From Gordonia hankookensis (GTDB taxonomy: Bacteria; Actinomycetota; Actinomycetes; Mycobacteriales; Mycobacteriaceae): 64,000 nt of DNA. The stretch is from assembly GCF_014673215.1 (NCBI RefSeq), contig NZ_JACWMS010000003.1, positions 186,001-250,000 on the forward strand, in the 5' to 3' direction. Positions within the stretch are counted from its first letter, which is position 1. Each line of letters opens with the position of its first letter. The notes under the pieces were generated by a model. The model saw only the letters and a program-made list of their open reading frames with translations, ran no database searches and was not told the DNA's origin. The position numbers and the translations under genes are program-made. Shown here piece by piece: positions 55,030 to 64,000 of this stretch.

Positions 55030-55600
55030 CGACCTCACCTGCCTTCCTCAATTGGTCTTTCAACTTCGCCAGCGCGCGATGCTGGGCCACGCGCACCGCG
55101 CCTGCGGTGCTGCCGATGGCATCGGCGGTCTCCTCGGCCGACAGCCCGACCACGAGTCGGAGGACCAGCACCTCACGCTGCTTCTCCGGGAGGATCGTCA
55201 ACAGTGCACGCATCCGGCGACTCGCATCGGCGTCGAGAGCCGACTGTTCGGGTCCGCCCGTGAACGACATCGCCTCGGGCAAGGTCTCCACCGGATCGGC
55301 CTTGACCCGGCCTGCCACGCGCATGGCATCGGCCACCTTGTGTGCAGCGATCCCGTAGACGAACGCCATGAACGGCCTGCCCTGGTCCTTGTACCGGGGC
55401 AGCGCTGTCATCACCGCCATCAACGCCTCCTGCGCGATATCGTCGGCGGAGAACAGATGGCGTTCTCCGACTCCAATTCGCCCTCGGCAGTAGCGCAGGA
55501 TCGGGTCCTGCACACTTTCGAGAACTGACGTGAGCGCCGCGCGATCGCCGTGCCCCGCGGCACGGACAGCCTCGTCGAGCTCAACACCCGTCAGTTTCAT
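55013..55600 (-). CDS. sigD: ECF sigma factor SigD
   Basis: A 195-residue ECF sigma factor. Region 2 includes DIAQEALMAVMTALPRYKDQGRPFMAFVYGIAAHKVAD and region 4 has ILPEKQREVLVLRLVVGLSAEETADAIGSTAGAVRVAQHRAL. These sequences match mycobacterial SigD. ATG 55600 is used; longer in-frame starts are possible. It is held by RsdA, encoded next, and in mycobacteria it serves stationary-phase and lipid genes. Confidence 0.93.
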   Translation of the reverse strand: MKLTGVELDEAVRAAGHGDRAALTSVLESVQDPILRYCRGRIGVGERHLFSADDIAQEALMAVMTALPRYKDQGRPFMAFVYGIAAHKVADAMRVAGRVKADPVETLPEAMSFTGGPEQSALDADASRRMRALLTILPEKQREVLVLRLVVGLSAEETADAIGSTAGAVRVAQHRALAKLKDQLRKAGEVDERQA

Positions 55601-55705
55601 CGTCAGTTGAGATCCCCGTGTTACATGTGTCGTGGTGTTGCCGGTCCGCCATTTCCCCCACGTCACCTTAGCGATCCGACCCGACGCTCGACGCACCCAC
55701 TGCCA

Positions 55706-56500
55706 TCACGCGTTGTCGAATGGCACCCCTCGAGAGATGAGTTCGGATCGGGTGCGCGCGAGTTCCTCCGTGACCTGCTCATCTCGCGGGTCGAGACCGT
55801 TCCGCAACGCCAGCGAAGCCCACTGCAACGGCGTCAGGCCCGCGTCGGCTGCGCGCCTGGTGACGTCGCTCGCGAGCTCCGCGGCGTGACGCGAGTCACC
55901 TGCGGTCGCCGCGGCGGCGGCGGCGATGAGGATCGTCTTCACCCGGTGGCGCTCCGGGGTGCCGCCGAGTTCTGCCAACCGACAACCCGCCTCGGCGTGT
56001 CCGACCGCTTTCGCCGCGTCGCCGCCGTACATGGCCAACTCGGCCGAGACCCACTCGATGCGGAGCCGGGGACGACGACCGGCGAGCCAACCGCCGTCGT
56101 CGGGGTCGGCGTGGTCGCGGGCACGGTCCAGCAGGCGCGCAGCGTGCGGCAGACGGAGTCGGCCGAGATGATCAGCGGCGAGCCCGACCAGCGCGTCCAA
56201 CAGGGCGGCCTGTCGCCACTGGCCCTCGTCGGCCATTCGCCGTCGAGGCGCGCCGGGTGAGGCCACGCCCACCAACAGCAGTGCGCGTCCGTCGTACGTC
56301 GCAGCATGCCGGTGATGGCCTGCCTGCCGCAGCAGCGAAGCCCTGGTCGAGGAGGCCAGCGACGAGAGCACATCGTCACCGTGTTCCCGTCCCACGCGGT
56401 CCACACCGTCGAGCAACGCGAACGCGGCTGCGGTGTGACCTATACCTCCCCGGTGCACCGCACGGCCCCACAACGCATACCCATCCGTACGTTTGCCCAT
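55706..56500 (-). CDS. Conserved hypothetical protein, Rv3415c-like
   Basis: A 264-residue protein rich in Ala, Leu and Arg with a repeating helical pattern (for example ALLDALVGLAADHLGRLRLPHAARLLDRARDH), suggesting TPR-like repeats. Its position between sigD and whiB3 matches Rv3415c. No motif shows a function. It may be read together with sigD, 105 bases downstream. Confidence 0.75.
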   Translation of the reverse strand: MGKRTDGYALWGRAVHRGGIGHTAAAFALLDGVDRVGREHGDDVLSSLASSTRASLLRQAGHHRHAATYDGRALLLVGVASPGAPRRRMADEGQWRQAALLDALVGLAADHLGRLRLPHAARLLDRARDHADPDDGGWLAGRRPRLRIEWVSAELAMYGGDAAKAVGHAEAGCRLAELGGTPERHRVKTILIAAAAAATAGDSRHAAELASDVTRRAADAGLTPLQWASLALRNGLDPRDEQVTEELARTRSELISRGVPFDNA

Positions 56501-56938
56501 ATCAGACCCTGTTTTCTCGCGATCATGTCAACGCCGAATGGAATGCAACCGGTTCCAGTTTGCATGAATTTAACCTGCCGTCACAAACATTAATTCCGCC
56601 CCCAGATCACGCAGGAATATTCTGCACATTTCTTCCGTGTTACGCGGAGCCCGTCACGGAACCTTCCTGAAACGAGCTGGGAGGGCTGCCGAAACGTTCC
56701 TCCGCGCAAGGGAATTCGCAGTTCAGACAGGCCAAACGGACCCGCAGAAGGGGTCCGGACCACCCGGTGGCACGTATATGCTAGTCCGGTCCGTTTCCAC
56801 AACACAGAGTTAACATTTCCCGAAGTTTCACCATCATTGAGCAGGCATTTGGCGGGATTGACTCCATTTCTTTTGCTTGCCTACTGTGTGGATGCACTGA
56901 TGAATACGAGTGCCACTCGCAGACAAGGAGTCGCTGTC
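56501..56938. promoter_or_regulatory. 438-base divergent regulatory region with whiB3 promoter
   Basis: No gene is seen. The region is AT-rich for this genome. TTGACT (56858-56863) and TACTGT (56882-56887), 18 bases apart, form a convincing promoter for whiB3, with a leader of about 45 bases and AAGGAG before the start. GGTCCGGACC near 56752-56761 is a palindrome. The length suggests several regulators act on whiB3 or the divergent gene. Confidence 0.65.
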
Positions 56939-57235
56939 ATGCCTCAGCCAAATCTTCTTCCCGGCCCGAACGCCGACATCTGGGACTGGCAAATGAAGGG
57001 TCTCTGCCGCGGAGTGGAATCCTCGATGTTCTTTCACCCCGACGGTGAGCGCGGCCGTGCGCGCGCCCAGCGGGAGCGTCGTGCCAAGGAGATGTGCCAC
57101 CAGTGTCCGGTGATCGCCCAATGCCGTGAACATGCCCTCGCGGTCGCCGAGCCGTACGGCATCTGGGGAGGGCTCTCCGAATCCGAACGCAGCATGCTGA
57201 TGAAGCGCGGTGTCGGACGCCGGATGGCCGGCTAG
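56939..57235 (+). CDS. whiB3: WhiB3-type iron-sulfur redox regulator
   Basis: A 98-residue WhiB protein. Cys23, Cys53, Cys56 and Cys62 hold the [4Fe-4S] cluster, GIWGG at 74-78 is the turn that binds SigA, and a basic tail follows. MPQPNLLPGPNADIWDW and SSMFFHPDGERGRAR are nearly the same as M. tuberculosis WhiB3, a redox sensor that controls lipid and virulence genes. AAGGAG is 9 bases upstream of the ATG. A strong terminator follows. Confidence 0.95.
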   Translation: MPQPNLLPGPNADIWDWQMKGLCRGVESSMFFHPDGERGRARAQRERRAKEMCHQCPVIAQCREHALAVAEPYGIWGGLSESERSMLMKRGVGRRMAG

Positions 57236-57258
57236 CCGACGCGCGGACCTTCGCAACG

Positions 57259-57300
57259 CCCTCGGGGGCATCGATCCGGTTGGATCGATGCCCCCGAGGG
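57259..57300. terminator. 19-bp perfect stem-loop between whiB3 and groEL1
   Basis: Arms 57259-57277 and 57282-57300 are perfectly complementary around a GGTT tetraloop, followed on the plus strand by GTTTTG. Lying between convergent genes it can end both transcripts. Confidence 0.9.
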
Positions 57301-57323
57301 GTTTTGCGGGTACGTAGCCGACG

Positions 57324-58943
<1,620 letters not shown>

Positions 58944-58972
58944 TCAGAGTGCGGGACAGCTTGGAGAATCAG

Positions 58973-59009
58973 CACCGCCCCGGCGCCCGACGAGGGCTCC
59001 GGGGCGGTG
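58973..59009 (-). other. Hairpin in the groES-groEL1 intercistronic gap
   Basis: CACCGCCCCGG (58973-58983) pairs with CCGGGGCGGTG (58999-59009) around a 15-base loop. It may reduce read-through or set an RNA processing site; cleavage of the groES-groEL1 mRNA in this gap has been reported for M. tuberculosis, as I recall. Confidence 0.6.
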
Positions 59010-59033
59010 GACACGCGGTGTGATTCGCGGGTC

Positions 59034-59333
59034 TTACTTGCCGATGACGGCCAGCACGTCGCGCGCCGAGAGGATCAGGTACTCCTCGCCGGCGTACTTG
59101 ATCTCGGTGCCTCCGTACTTGCTGTAGATGACGGTGTCACCTTCCTTGACGTCGACCGGGACGCGGTTGCCCTGCTCGGTAACCCGGCCCTCGCCGACGG
59201 CGATGACTGTGCCTTCCTGCGGCTTCTCCTTGGCGGTGTCCGGGATGACCAGACCGGACGCGGTGGTCGTCTCTGCCTCCACGGCCTGCACCAGGATCTT
59301 GTCCTCAAGCGGCTTGATGTTCACGCTCGCCAC
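59034..59333 (-). CDS. groES: 10-kDa co-chaperonin GroES
   Basis: A 99-residue co-chaperonin. [13 protein letters not shown], the mobile loop [21 protein letters not shown] and [27 protein letters not shown] are almost the same as mycobacterial GroES. GTG 59333 with GAGGA upstream gives the known N-terminus. It heads the groES-groEL1 operon behind a CIRCE element. Confidence 0.97.
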   Translation of the reverse strand: MASVNIKPLEDKILVQAVEAETTTASGLVIPDTAKEKPQEGTVIAVGEGRVTEQGNRVPVDVKEGDTVIYSKYGGTEIKYAGEEYLILSARDVLAVIGK

Positions 59334-59443
59334 GATGTGAGTCCTCAACTTTCGTACTGAGTGAGTTCGAACGGTGGTTCGGATGTTCATGGCGCTGGAC
59401 AAAGCCCCGTCGTCGCGGGTGCCGAGGCTTCACGCAGTGCCGA

Positions 59444-59477
59444 CTAGCACTCTATACACGAGAGTGCCAGCACTCAA
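59444..59477 (-). promoter_or_regulatory. CIRCE (HrcA) operator overlapping the groES promoter
   Basis: CTAGCACTC-N9-GAGTGCCAG (59444-59470) matches CIRCE TTAGCACTC-N9-GAGTGCTAA at 15 of 18 arm bases. On the minus strand TATAGA (59451-59456) lies within it and TTGAGT (59472-59477) is a -35, spacer 15. HrcA binding would block the groES promoter until heat stress. Confidence 0.88.
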
Positions 59478-59494
59478 GGGCGGAGGCTGCAAAA

Positions 59495-61039
59495 TCAGTC
59501 GGCCCCGCCCGCGAGCGGGTTCTCGAGCGCCGGCACCGGGTCCGGTAGCACCTGCGTACGGCTCTTCAGCGACCATGTCGCCATCGCGATCGCACTGGCG
59601 AGTCCGACGATCGACATGCCCGCGACCACCCAGATCGCCGTCGACATCCCGCCCAGGAGCTCACCGGGACCAGACGGTTCGTCAGAGCTCGTGAGGATCG
59701 CGGTGACCACCGCCATCATCACCGCCCCGCCCACCTGGACACTGGTGTTGACCAACCCCGAGGCGAGTCCCTGCTCCGCGTCGTCGACACCAGCGGTGCC
59801 CTGAGAGGTGACCGACGGGAACGTGACCGCGAAACCGATGCCGAGCAGGATGATCGTCGGCAGCAGGAAGTCGGCGTAGGCCATCCCCGGCTCCACTCGT
59901 GCGAACCACAGGTAGCCGCCGAGGAACGCCGCGAATCCGCCGACCAGCAACCACGGCGTCGCCACCCGATCCAGGACGCGGTCCATCCGGATCGAGCTGG
60001 CCGCGACGATCAGACCGGCAGGTAGAAAGCCGAGCGCCATCGAGAGCGGCGACCACCCCAGCGAATCCTGGAGGTACAGCGTGACGACGAACTGGAACGC
60101 GACATACGAGCCGAACATCAGGGCCGCCGAGATGTTGGCGTGCACGAGCAGCGGCGACCGCAGTAGTCCGAGGCGCACGAGCGGATGCCGGTGCCGGCGT
60201 TCCACCAGGACGAACGCGACGGCGAGGAGCCCGGAAACGACAAGGGTTCCGATGGTGATCGCCGAGGCCCAGCCGACCTCGGGGGCACGCACCACCCCGA
60301 AGACGAGGAGCAGGAGCGCGCCCGTGCTCGTGAACGCACCGACGACGTCGAACTGTGCCCATCGGAACCGTGAGGCGCCGATCTTCGGGATCACCCGGTG
60401 GCCCGCGAACAGCAGCAGCAGCGCGACCGGCCCGGGGAAGATCAATGTTGCGCGCCAGGAGAGTTCGGTCAGCAGGCCACCGAACACCAGGCCGAGCGAG
60501 AACCCGCTGGCCCCGCAGACGGTGTAGATCGAGAGGGCCCGATTGCGCGCGGGCCCCTCCGCGAATGTGGTGGTGATGATCGACAGGCCCGCCGGCACGG
60601 TGAACGCCGCGGCCACCCCCTTGACGAATCGGAGCGCGACGATCAGGGCGTCGATGTCGACGAGCGCGCTGACCACCGAGGCCACCCCGAACACGCCGAG
60701 AGCGATGAGGAACACGCGCCGCCTGCCGATCAGATCGCTGGTCCGCCCGCCGAGCAGGAGCAGACCTCCATAGCCGAGGACGTAGCCGCTGACGATCCAC
60801 TGCAGTTGGGACTGCCCCATACCGAGGTCGGCACCGATGGACGGCAGTGCGACACCGACCATCGAGATGTCGAGGCCGTCCAGGAAGAGCGCCCCGGCCA
60901 GGACCACCAGCAACAGCCAGGTGCGCGAGCCCCACCCGGAGGCGTTGGTGATGCGGGTTGCGGGGTCGGTCGATGCCGGCGGCGCTGTGGACGGATCGGT
61001 GGCGCGTTGAGTGATGACGAGATCGTGTGTCTGGGTCAT
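59495..61039 (-). CDS. MFS drug efflux transporter, DHA2 type
   Basis: A 514-residue permease with about 14 helices. FLDGLDISMVGVALPSIG is the DHA2 motif in helix 1, GGRTSDLIGRRRVF is motif A and GLVFGGLLTE lies in helix 5. ATG 61039 is used; TTG 61048 in frame is less likely. TAGAGT 8 bases before it may be a -10. A MarR gene is divergent with palindromes between them. Confidence 0.9.
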   Translation of the reverse strand: MTQTHDLVITQRATDPSTAPPASTDPATRITNASGWGSRTWLLLVVLAGALFLDGLDISMVGVALPSIGADLGMGQSQLQWIVSGYVLGYGGLLLLGGRTSDLIGRRRVFLIALGVFGVASVVSALVDIDALIVALRFVKGVAAAFTVPAGLSIITTTFAEGPARNRALSIYTVCGASGFSLGLVFGGLLTELSWRATLIFPGPVALLLLFAGHRVIPKIGASRFRWAQFDVVGAFTSTGALLLLVFGVVRAPEVGWASAITIGTLVVSGLLAVAFVLVERRHRHPLVRLGLLRSPLLVHANISAALMFGSYVAFQFVVTLYLQDSLGWSPLSMALGFLPAGLIVAASSIRMDRVLDRVATPWLLVGGFAAFLGGYLWFARVEPGMAYADFLLPTIILLGIGFAVTFPSVTSQGTAGVDDAEQGLASGLVNTSVQVGGAVMMAVVTAILTSSDEPSGPGELLGGMSTAIWVVAGMSIVGLASAIAMATWSLKSRTQVLPDPVPALENPLAGGAD

Positions 61040-61047
61040 GAGCGTCA

Positions 61048-61134
61048 ACTCTATGCTTATGCATGTAATGCACCTACATCTAATTCCTAGGAATATTTTG
61101 TGTGCGCATTACATGTACGTGCATGTGGTAAGGT
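61048..61134. promoter_or_regulatory. Divergent MFS/MarR control region with palindromes
   Basis: TGCATGTAATGCA (61060-61072) and the related GCATTACATG (61106-61115) are inverted copies; TTCCTAGGAA (61084-61093) is a perfect palindrome between them. TAGAGT (minus strand, 61048-61053) and TAAGGT (61129-61134) are -10 candidates 8 and 7 bases before the two starts. The sites fit MarR repression of both genes. Confidence 0.6.
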
Positions 61135-61141
61135 GTTCGGC

Positions 61142-61552
61142 ATGACCGAGGGAACCGATCAGGATGCGCTGGCCGCGGCCTGGCATGACCTGTCAGTTCG
61201 CTATCACCGGGTCTCCTGCGCTCTCGACCGTGAACTGCAGGCCAATCACAAGATCTCCGCCAGTGAGTTCGAGGTACTCGAATTGCTCTGGGCAGCAGAT
61301 GAACACAGCCTGCGGATGAGCGAGCTCGCCGAGCACGTCCATCTCAGCCAGAGCGCTCTGTCACGCGTGGTCGCGCGCCTGGAGAAGGACGGGCTCGCGA
61401 GCAGGACGATGTGTGAGTCGGACCGGCGGTCGGTGTTCGCCCAGCTCACCGAGAGCGGTGAGGACCGCTACCGACGTGCGCGTCCGACGCAGCGTGCGGT
61501 ACTCGCCGACCACTCACTGGGCTGCCGCGAGCTGTTGCAGCGTCAGAGCTGA
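61142..61552 (+). CDS. MarR family regulator
   Basis: A 136-residue winged-helix protein with [45 protein letters not shown] (about 59-105). It is short at the C-terminus compared with many MarR proteins. TAAGGT 7 bases before the ATG suggests a leaderless transcript. It is divergent from the efflux pump, which it probably represses, and its last 10 bases overlap the end of tsaD on the other strand. Confidence 0.87.
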   Translation: MTEGTDQDALAAAWHDLSVRYHRVSCALDRELQANHKISASEFEVLELLWAADEHSLRMSELAEHVHLSQSALSRVVARLEKDGLASRTMCESDRRSVFAQLTESGEDRYRRARPTQRAVLADHSLGCRELLQRQS

Positions 61553-62595
61553 CTGACCTGCACCGACATCCCCGGGTCGGTGGCAACGGTCAGCGGGGAC
61601 GGCTGGGCTCCCCCGGCGATGACATGCGCACCCAGCGTCGCGATCATCACTCCGTTGTCGGTGCAGAGGCGAGGCCGGGGCACTCGCAGGGTGATGCCCG
61701 CCGCCTCGCACCTTTCCTGCGCCAGCGATCGAATGCGTGAGTTCGCGGTGGCACCACCGCCGAGCACCAGGGTGTCGACGTCGAGGTCCGTGCAGGCACG
61801 CAACGCCTTCATCGTCAGGACGTCGGCAACCGCCTCCTGGAACGACGCGGCGACATCGGCGATCGGCACCTCGACGCCGTCGCGATCGCATTTCTCGACA
61901 TGGCGTGCGACCGCGGTCTTGAGACCACTGAACGAGAAGTCGTAGCGCGCGTCACGAGGTCCGGTCATCCCGCGCGGGAACGCGACCGCACTCGGATCAC
62001 CCTCGGCTGCAGCACGATCCAGTGCCGGACCGCCCGGGAATCCGAGATCGAGAAGGCGCGCCACCTTGTCGAAGGCCTCCCCCGCCGCGTCGTCGACCGT
62101 GGTACCGAGTTCGGTGATCGGCGACGCCAGGTCCGTCACGTGCAGCAGGTGGGTGTGGCCACCGGAGACCAGGAGGGCGACGCACTCCGGCATCGGCCCG
62201 TGCTCCAGCGTGTCGACCGCGACATGACCGCCCAGGTGATTCATGGCGAAGAGCGGGACGTCCCAGGCCAATGCGTAGGCCTTCGCGGCCGCGACGCCGA
62301 CCAGCAGTGCGCCGGCCAGACCCGGGCCGATCGTCACCGCGATCGCGTCGGGGCGGTCGATTCCGGCAACTTCCCGGGCACGCTGCATGGTCGGCACGAT
62401 CGCCTCGAGGTGTGCTCGTGACGCGATCTCGGGGACCACGCCCCCGAACCGGGCATGCTCGTCGACACTGGACGCGACCTCGTCGGCGAGCAGTGCCGCG
62501 GTACCCTTCCCGCCGTCGCCGACGCCGTCCGGATCCCACCGGACGATGCCGACACCGGTCTCGTCACACGAGCTCTCGATTCCCATCACGATCAT
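61543..62595 (-). CDS. tsaD: tRNA N6-adenosine threonylcarbamoyltransferase TsaD
   Basis: A 350-residue Kae1/TsaD enzyme transferring threonylcarbamoyl to A37 of ANN-reading tRNAs. [10 protein letters not shown] begins the actin-like fold, His120 and His124 in NHLGGH bind the metal, and SGGHTHLL and TDNGVMIA follow. ATG 62595 overlaps the rimI stop by 4 bases. It is the last gene of the tsaE-tsaB-rimI-tsaD operon. Confidence 0.96.
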   Translation of the reverse strand: MIVMGIESSCDETGVGIVRWDPDGVGDGGKGTAALLADEVASSVDEHARFGGVVPEIASRAHLEAIVPTMQRAREVAGIDRPDAIAVTIGPGLAGALLVGVAAAKAYALAWDVPLFAMNHLGGHVAVDTLEHGPMPECVALLVSGGHTHLLHVTDLASPITELGTTVDDAAGEAFDKVARLLDLGFPGGPALDRAAAEGDPSAVAFPRGMTGPRDARYDFSFSGLKTAVARHVEKCDRDGVEVPIADVAASFQEAVADVLTMKALRACTDLDVDTLVLGGGATANSRIRSLAQERCEAAGITLRVPRPRLCTDNGVMIATLGAHVIAGGAQPSPLTVATDPGMSVQVSQL

Positions 62596-63101
62596 GGGTG
62601 AGTCCCTGACTCCGGCGTCACGGACTCCGCCGTGGCCGGTCGGATCATCGTGTACGCGTCGGCACCCGACGGTTGATAGTAGTTGCGGCGGATGCCCGAC
62701 CGGACGAACCCGTGTCGCGCGTAGAGGTCGATCGCGGTGGAGTTGTCGGTGCGTACCTCGAGGAAAACCGGTGCGCCACAGTCGTCGGCGACGTCGAGCA
62801 TCGCCACCAGCAATGCGCGTCCGTAACCCCGGCCACGATGCGACGGCGCGACGGCGATCGTGTGGATCTCGCATTCGAACGAGCCCGCCGACCCCAGCGT
62901 CGACACCCCCGCGTAGCCGACGACGTCTCCGCCGGGCCGTTCGCGGGCCGCGAAGTACTTGTTGTACGGGGCATTGAGCTCGGCACGGAAGGCCGTTGCG
63001 GGCCAGGGCGAATCGTCGGCGAACATCTCCTTCTCCAGCGAGGCACAGCGGGGAATGTCCGCGTAGTCGAGGTCGTCGATCAGCAGCTCCGACGTCGTCA
63101 C
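62592..63101 (-). CDS. rimI: Ribosomal-protein-alanine acetyltransferase RimI
   Basis: A 169-residue GNAT acetyltransferase. The acetyl-CoA loop is [11 protein letters not shown], and [19 protein letters not shown] is the typical C-terminal part. RimI acetylates the N-terminus of S18 and other proteins. It overlaps tsaB upstream and tsaD downstream by 4 bases each, a coupling common in this operon. Confidence 0.93.
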   Translation of the reverse strand: MTTSELLIDDLDYADIPRCASLEKEMFADDSPWPATAFRAELNAPYNKYFAARERPGGDVVGYAGVSTLGSAGSFECEIHTIAVAPSHRGRGYGRALLVAMLDVADDCGAPVFLEVRTDNSTAIDLYARHGFVRSGIRRNYYQPSGADAYTMIRPATAESVTPESGTHP

Positions 63102-63805
63102 CGTGTCACCTCCGTGTTCTGTCCTGCTGCGAGCCGACGGCCCTTGGCCTCCTTGGCATCAGGGCGCCGGAGATAGAGCGGCACCAGTGGTTCCGGATGC
63201 GTTCCGGTACGCAGGTCGTCGGACGCGGCGGCCACGAGACCGGCCACCGACGGTACCGTCGCGGTCCCGACAGCGCGGCCGAAGAGCTCGGCGTGCGCGG
63301 GCGATCCGGCCACGAGATCGATGTGCGTCGAGGCGAGGTCGTCGACAAGCCGGGCCGGTGCGACGACCTCCGGCCCACTCACCCGTCTCCCGTCGACGTA
63401 CCGGGCCCAGTAGACCTCCCGACGTCGGGCATCGGTGACCACGAGCACCGAGCCGTCGCCCGCCCCGTCCATGAGCTCCTGTCCGGCGACCGCGTCCAGT
63501 GAACACACGCCGTGCGCGGGCAACCCCAACGCGTCGGCGAAGGCCGCCCCGGTCGCCATCCCCACCCGCAATCCGGTGAACGGGCCCGGCCCGCAGCCGA
63601 CGACCACTGCGGCGAGATCGGCGCGCGCGACGCCCGATTCCGACAGGACCTCGGCGATGAGTGTGGTGAGCACCTCGGCATGTCGGCGCCCGTCCGACAC
63701 GACACGCTCGGCCACCACCTCGGGCGCACCACTTTCGTCGGGGCTCAGGCGCGCGACGCCGGTCACCACCGAGTCGGTCGCGGTGTCGATGGCCAATACC
63801 CACAT
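63098..63805 (-). CDS. tsaB: TsaB, t6A synthesis scaffold protein
   Basis: A 235-residue protein of the TsaB/YeaZ family. [10 protein letters not shown] at the start and [19 protein letters not shown] are typical. It is an inactive relative of TsaD that dimerises with it. ATG 63805 overlaps the tsaE stop by one base (TGATG); an in-frame start at 63826 would lie inside tsaE. Confidence 0.93.
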   Translation of the reverse strand: MWVLAIDTATDSVVTGVARLSPDESGAPEVVAERVVSDGRRHAEVLTTLIAEVLSESGVARADLAAVVVGCGPGPFTGLRVGMATGAAFADALGLPAHGVCSLDAVAGQELMDGAGDGSVLVVTDARRREVYWARYVDGRRVSGPEVVAPARLVDDLASTHIDLVAGSPAHAELFGRAVGTATVPSVAGLVAAASDDLRTGTHPEPLVPLYLRRPDAKEAKGRRLAAGQNTEVTR

Positions 63806-64000
63806 CAGTGATCCACCCATTCCCACTCGGCGCGACGGACATCCGATTCGGGCTCCCGTCGCAGGCGTACCCGCAGGTGCCGATCGGCGAGACGCTCGGC
63901 GACTCCTTCACCCCACTCCACCACGATCACCGCCCCCGTCAGGTCGGAATCGAGGTCCAGCGCATCGAGTTCGTCGAGGCCGCCGAGCCGGTAGGCGTCG
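63805..64000 (-). CDS. tsaE: TsaE, t6A synthesis ATPase, C-terminal part
   Basis: The last 65 codons are in the window; the gene continues beyond the right edge. DAYRLGGLDELDALDLD and VVEWGEGVAERL are typical of the C-terminal half of TsaE, the ATPase that resets the TsaBD complex. The Walker A part lies outside. It is the first t6A gene visible and overlaps tsaB. Confidence 0.9.
   Translation of the reverse strand, partial: DAYRLGGLDELDALDLDSDLTGAVIVVEWGEGVAERLADRHLRVRLRREPESDVRRAEWEWVDH

Overview
The window is high-GC actinobacterial chromosome. Gene content and order point to the mycolic-acid bacteria (Mycobacteriales), most likely Gordonia or a close relative; the genus is an inference and no rRNA is present to settle it. 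The core order matches, from memory, the Mycobacterium tuberculosis block from about Rv3330 to Rv3422c: dacB1, a YihY protein, trpS, icd1, metY-metX, DUF3017-folD, trmL, dnaE2, acrA1, imuB-imuA', guaA, guaB3-guaB2, DUF5319, rsdA-sigD, an Rv3415c-like gene, whiB3, groEL1-groES and tsaD-rimI-tsaB-tsaE. No tRNA, rRNA, CRISPR array, insertion sequence or phage gene was seen.

Layout. 1-5950: an amine (probably putrescine or another polyamine) catabolic locus. An FAD oxidase (cut by the window edge) and an aldehyde dehydrogenase are divergent from an AsnC regulator, a class III aminotransferase and an adenine-deaminase-like enzyme; a PucR-type regulator follows. 6098-10196: a polyhydroxyalkanoate (PHA) operon of acyl-CoA ligase, PHA synthase and an mcl-type PHA depolymerase. 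10264-18157: cell wall, trpS, exonuclease III, an iron-storage pair (bfd, bfr) behind two IdeR-like boxes, an efflux pump and isocitrate dehydrogenase. 18509-27993: a long secreted cutinase-like protein, the methionine genes metY-metX behind a SAM-IV riboswitch, a membrane-anchored Hsp70-like ATPase, folD and small conserved genes.

28008-42125 holds the DNA-damage mutagenesis genes dnaE2 and imuA'-imuB, plus a radical SAM gene. All three units have a LexA-type SOS box at their promoter. An accessory block (MarR/MFS pump, cupin, DUF4267/TetR) and a fatty acyl-CoA reductase operon lie between them. 42207-47125: a Ser/Thr kinase, then a PspC-domain sensor kinase and its LuxR-type regulator, divergent from a PspC membrane protein; this layout resembles the EsrISR envelope-stress system. 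47155-53513: guanine nucleotide synthesis (guaA, guaB3, guaB2) with a biotin ECF transporter (bioY, bioM, bioN) between them. 53634-64000: DUF5319, rsdA/sigD, whiB3, groES-groEL1 with a CIRCE operator, a MarR/MFS pair and the t6A tRNA-modification cluster.

Several genes show a TANNNT -10 hexamer followed after 6-7 bases by the start codon, which suggests leaderless transcripts. Strong stem-loops separate several convergent units. The most notable items are the clustered SOS sites including the one at the radical SAM gene, a degenerate clamp-binding motif in ImuB, the Hsp70-like membrane protein, the EsrISR-like locus, and a perfect 31-bp inverted repeat at 41006-41082.
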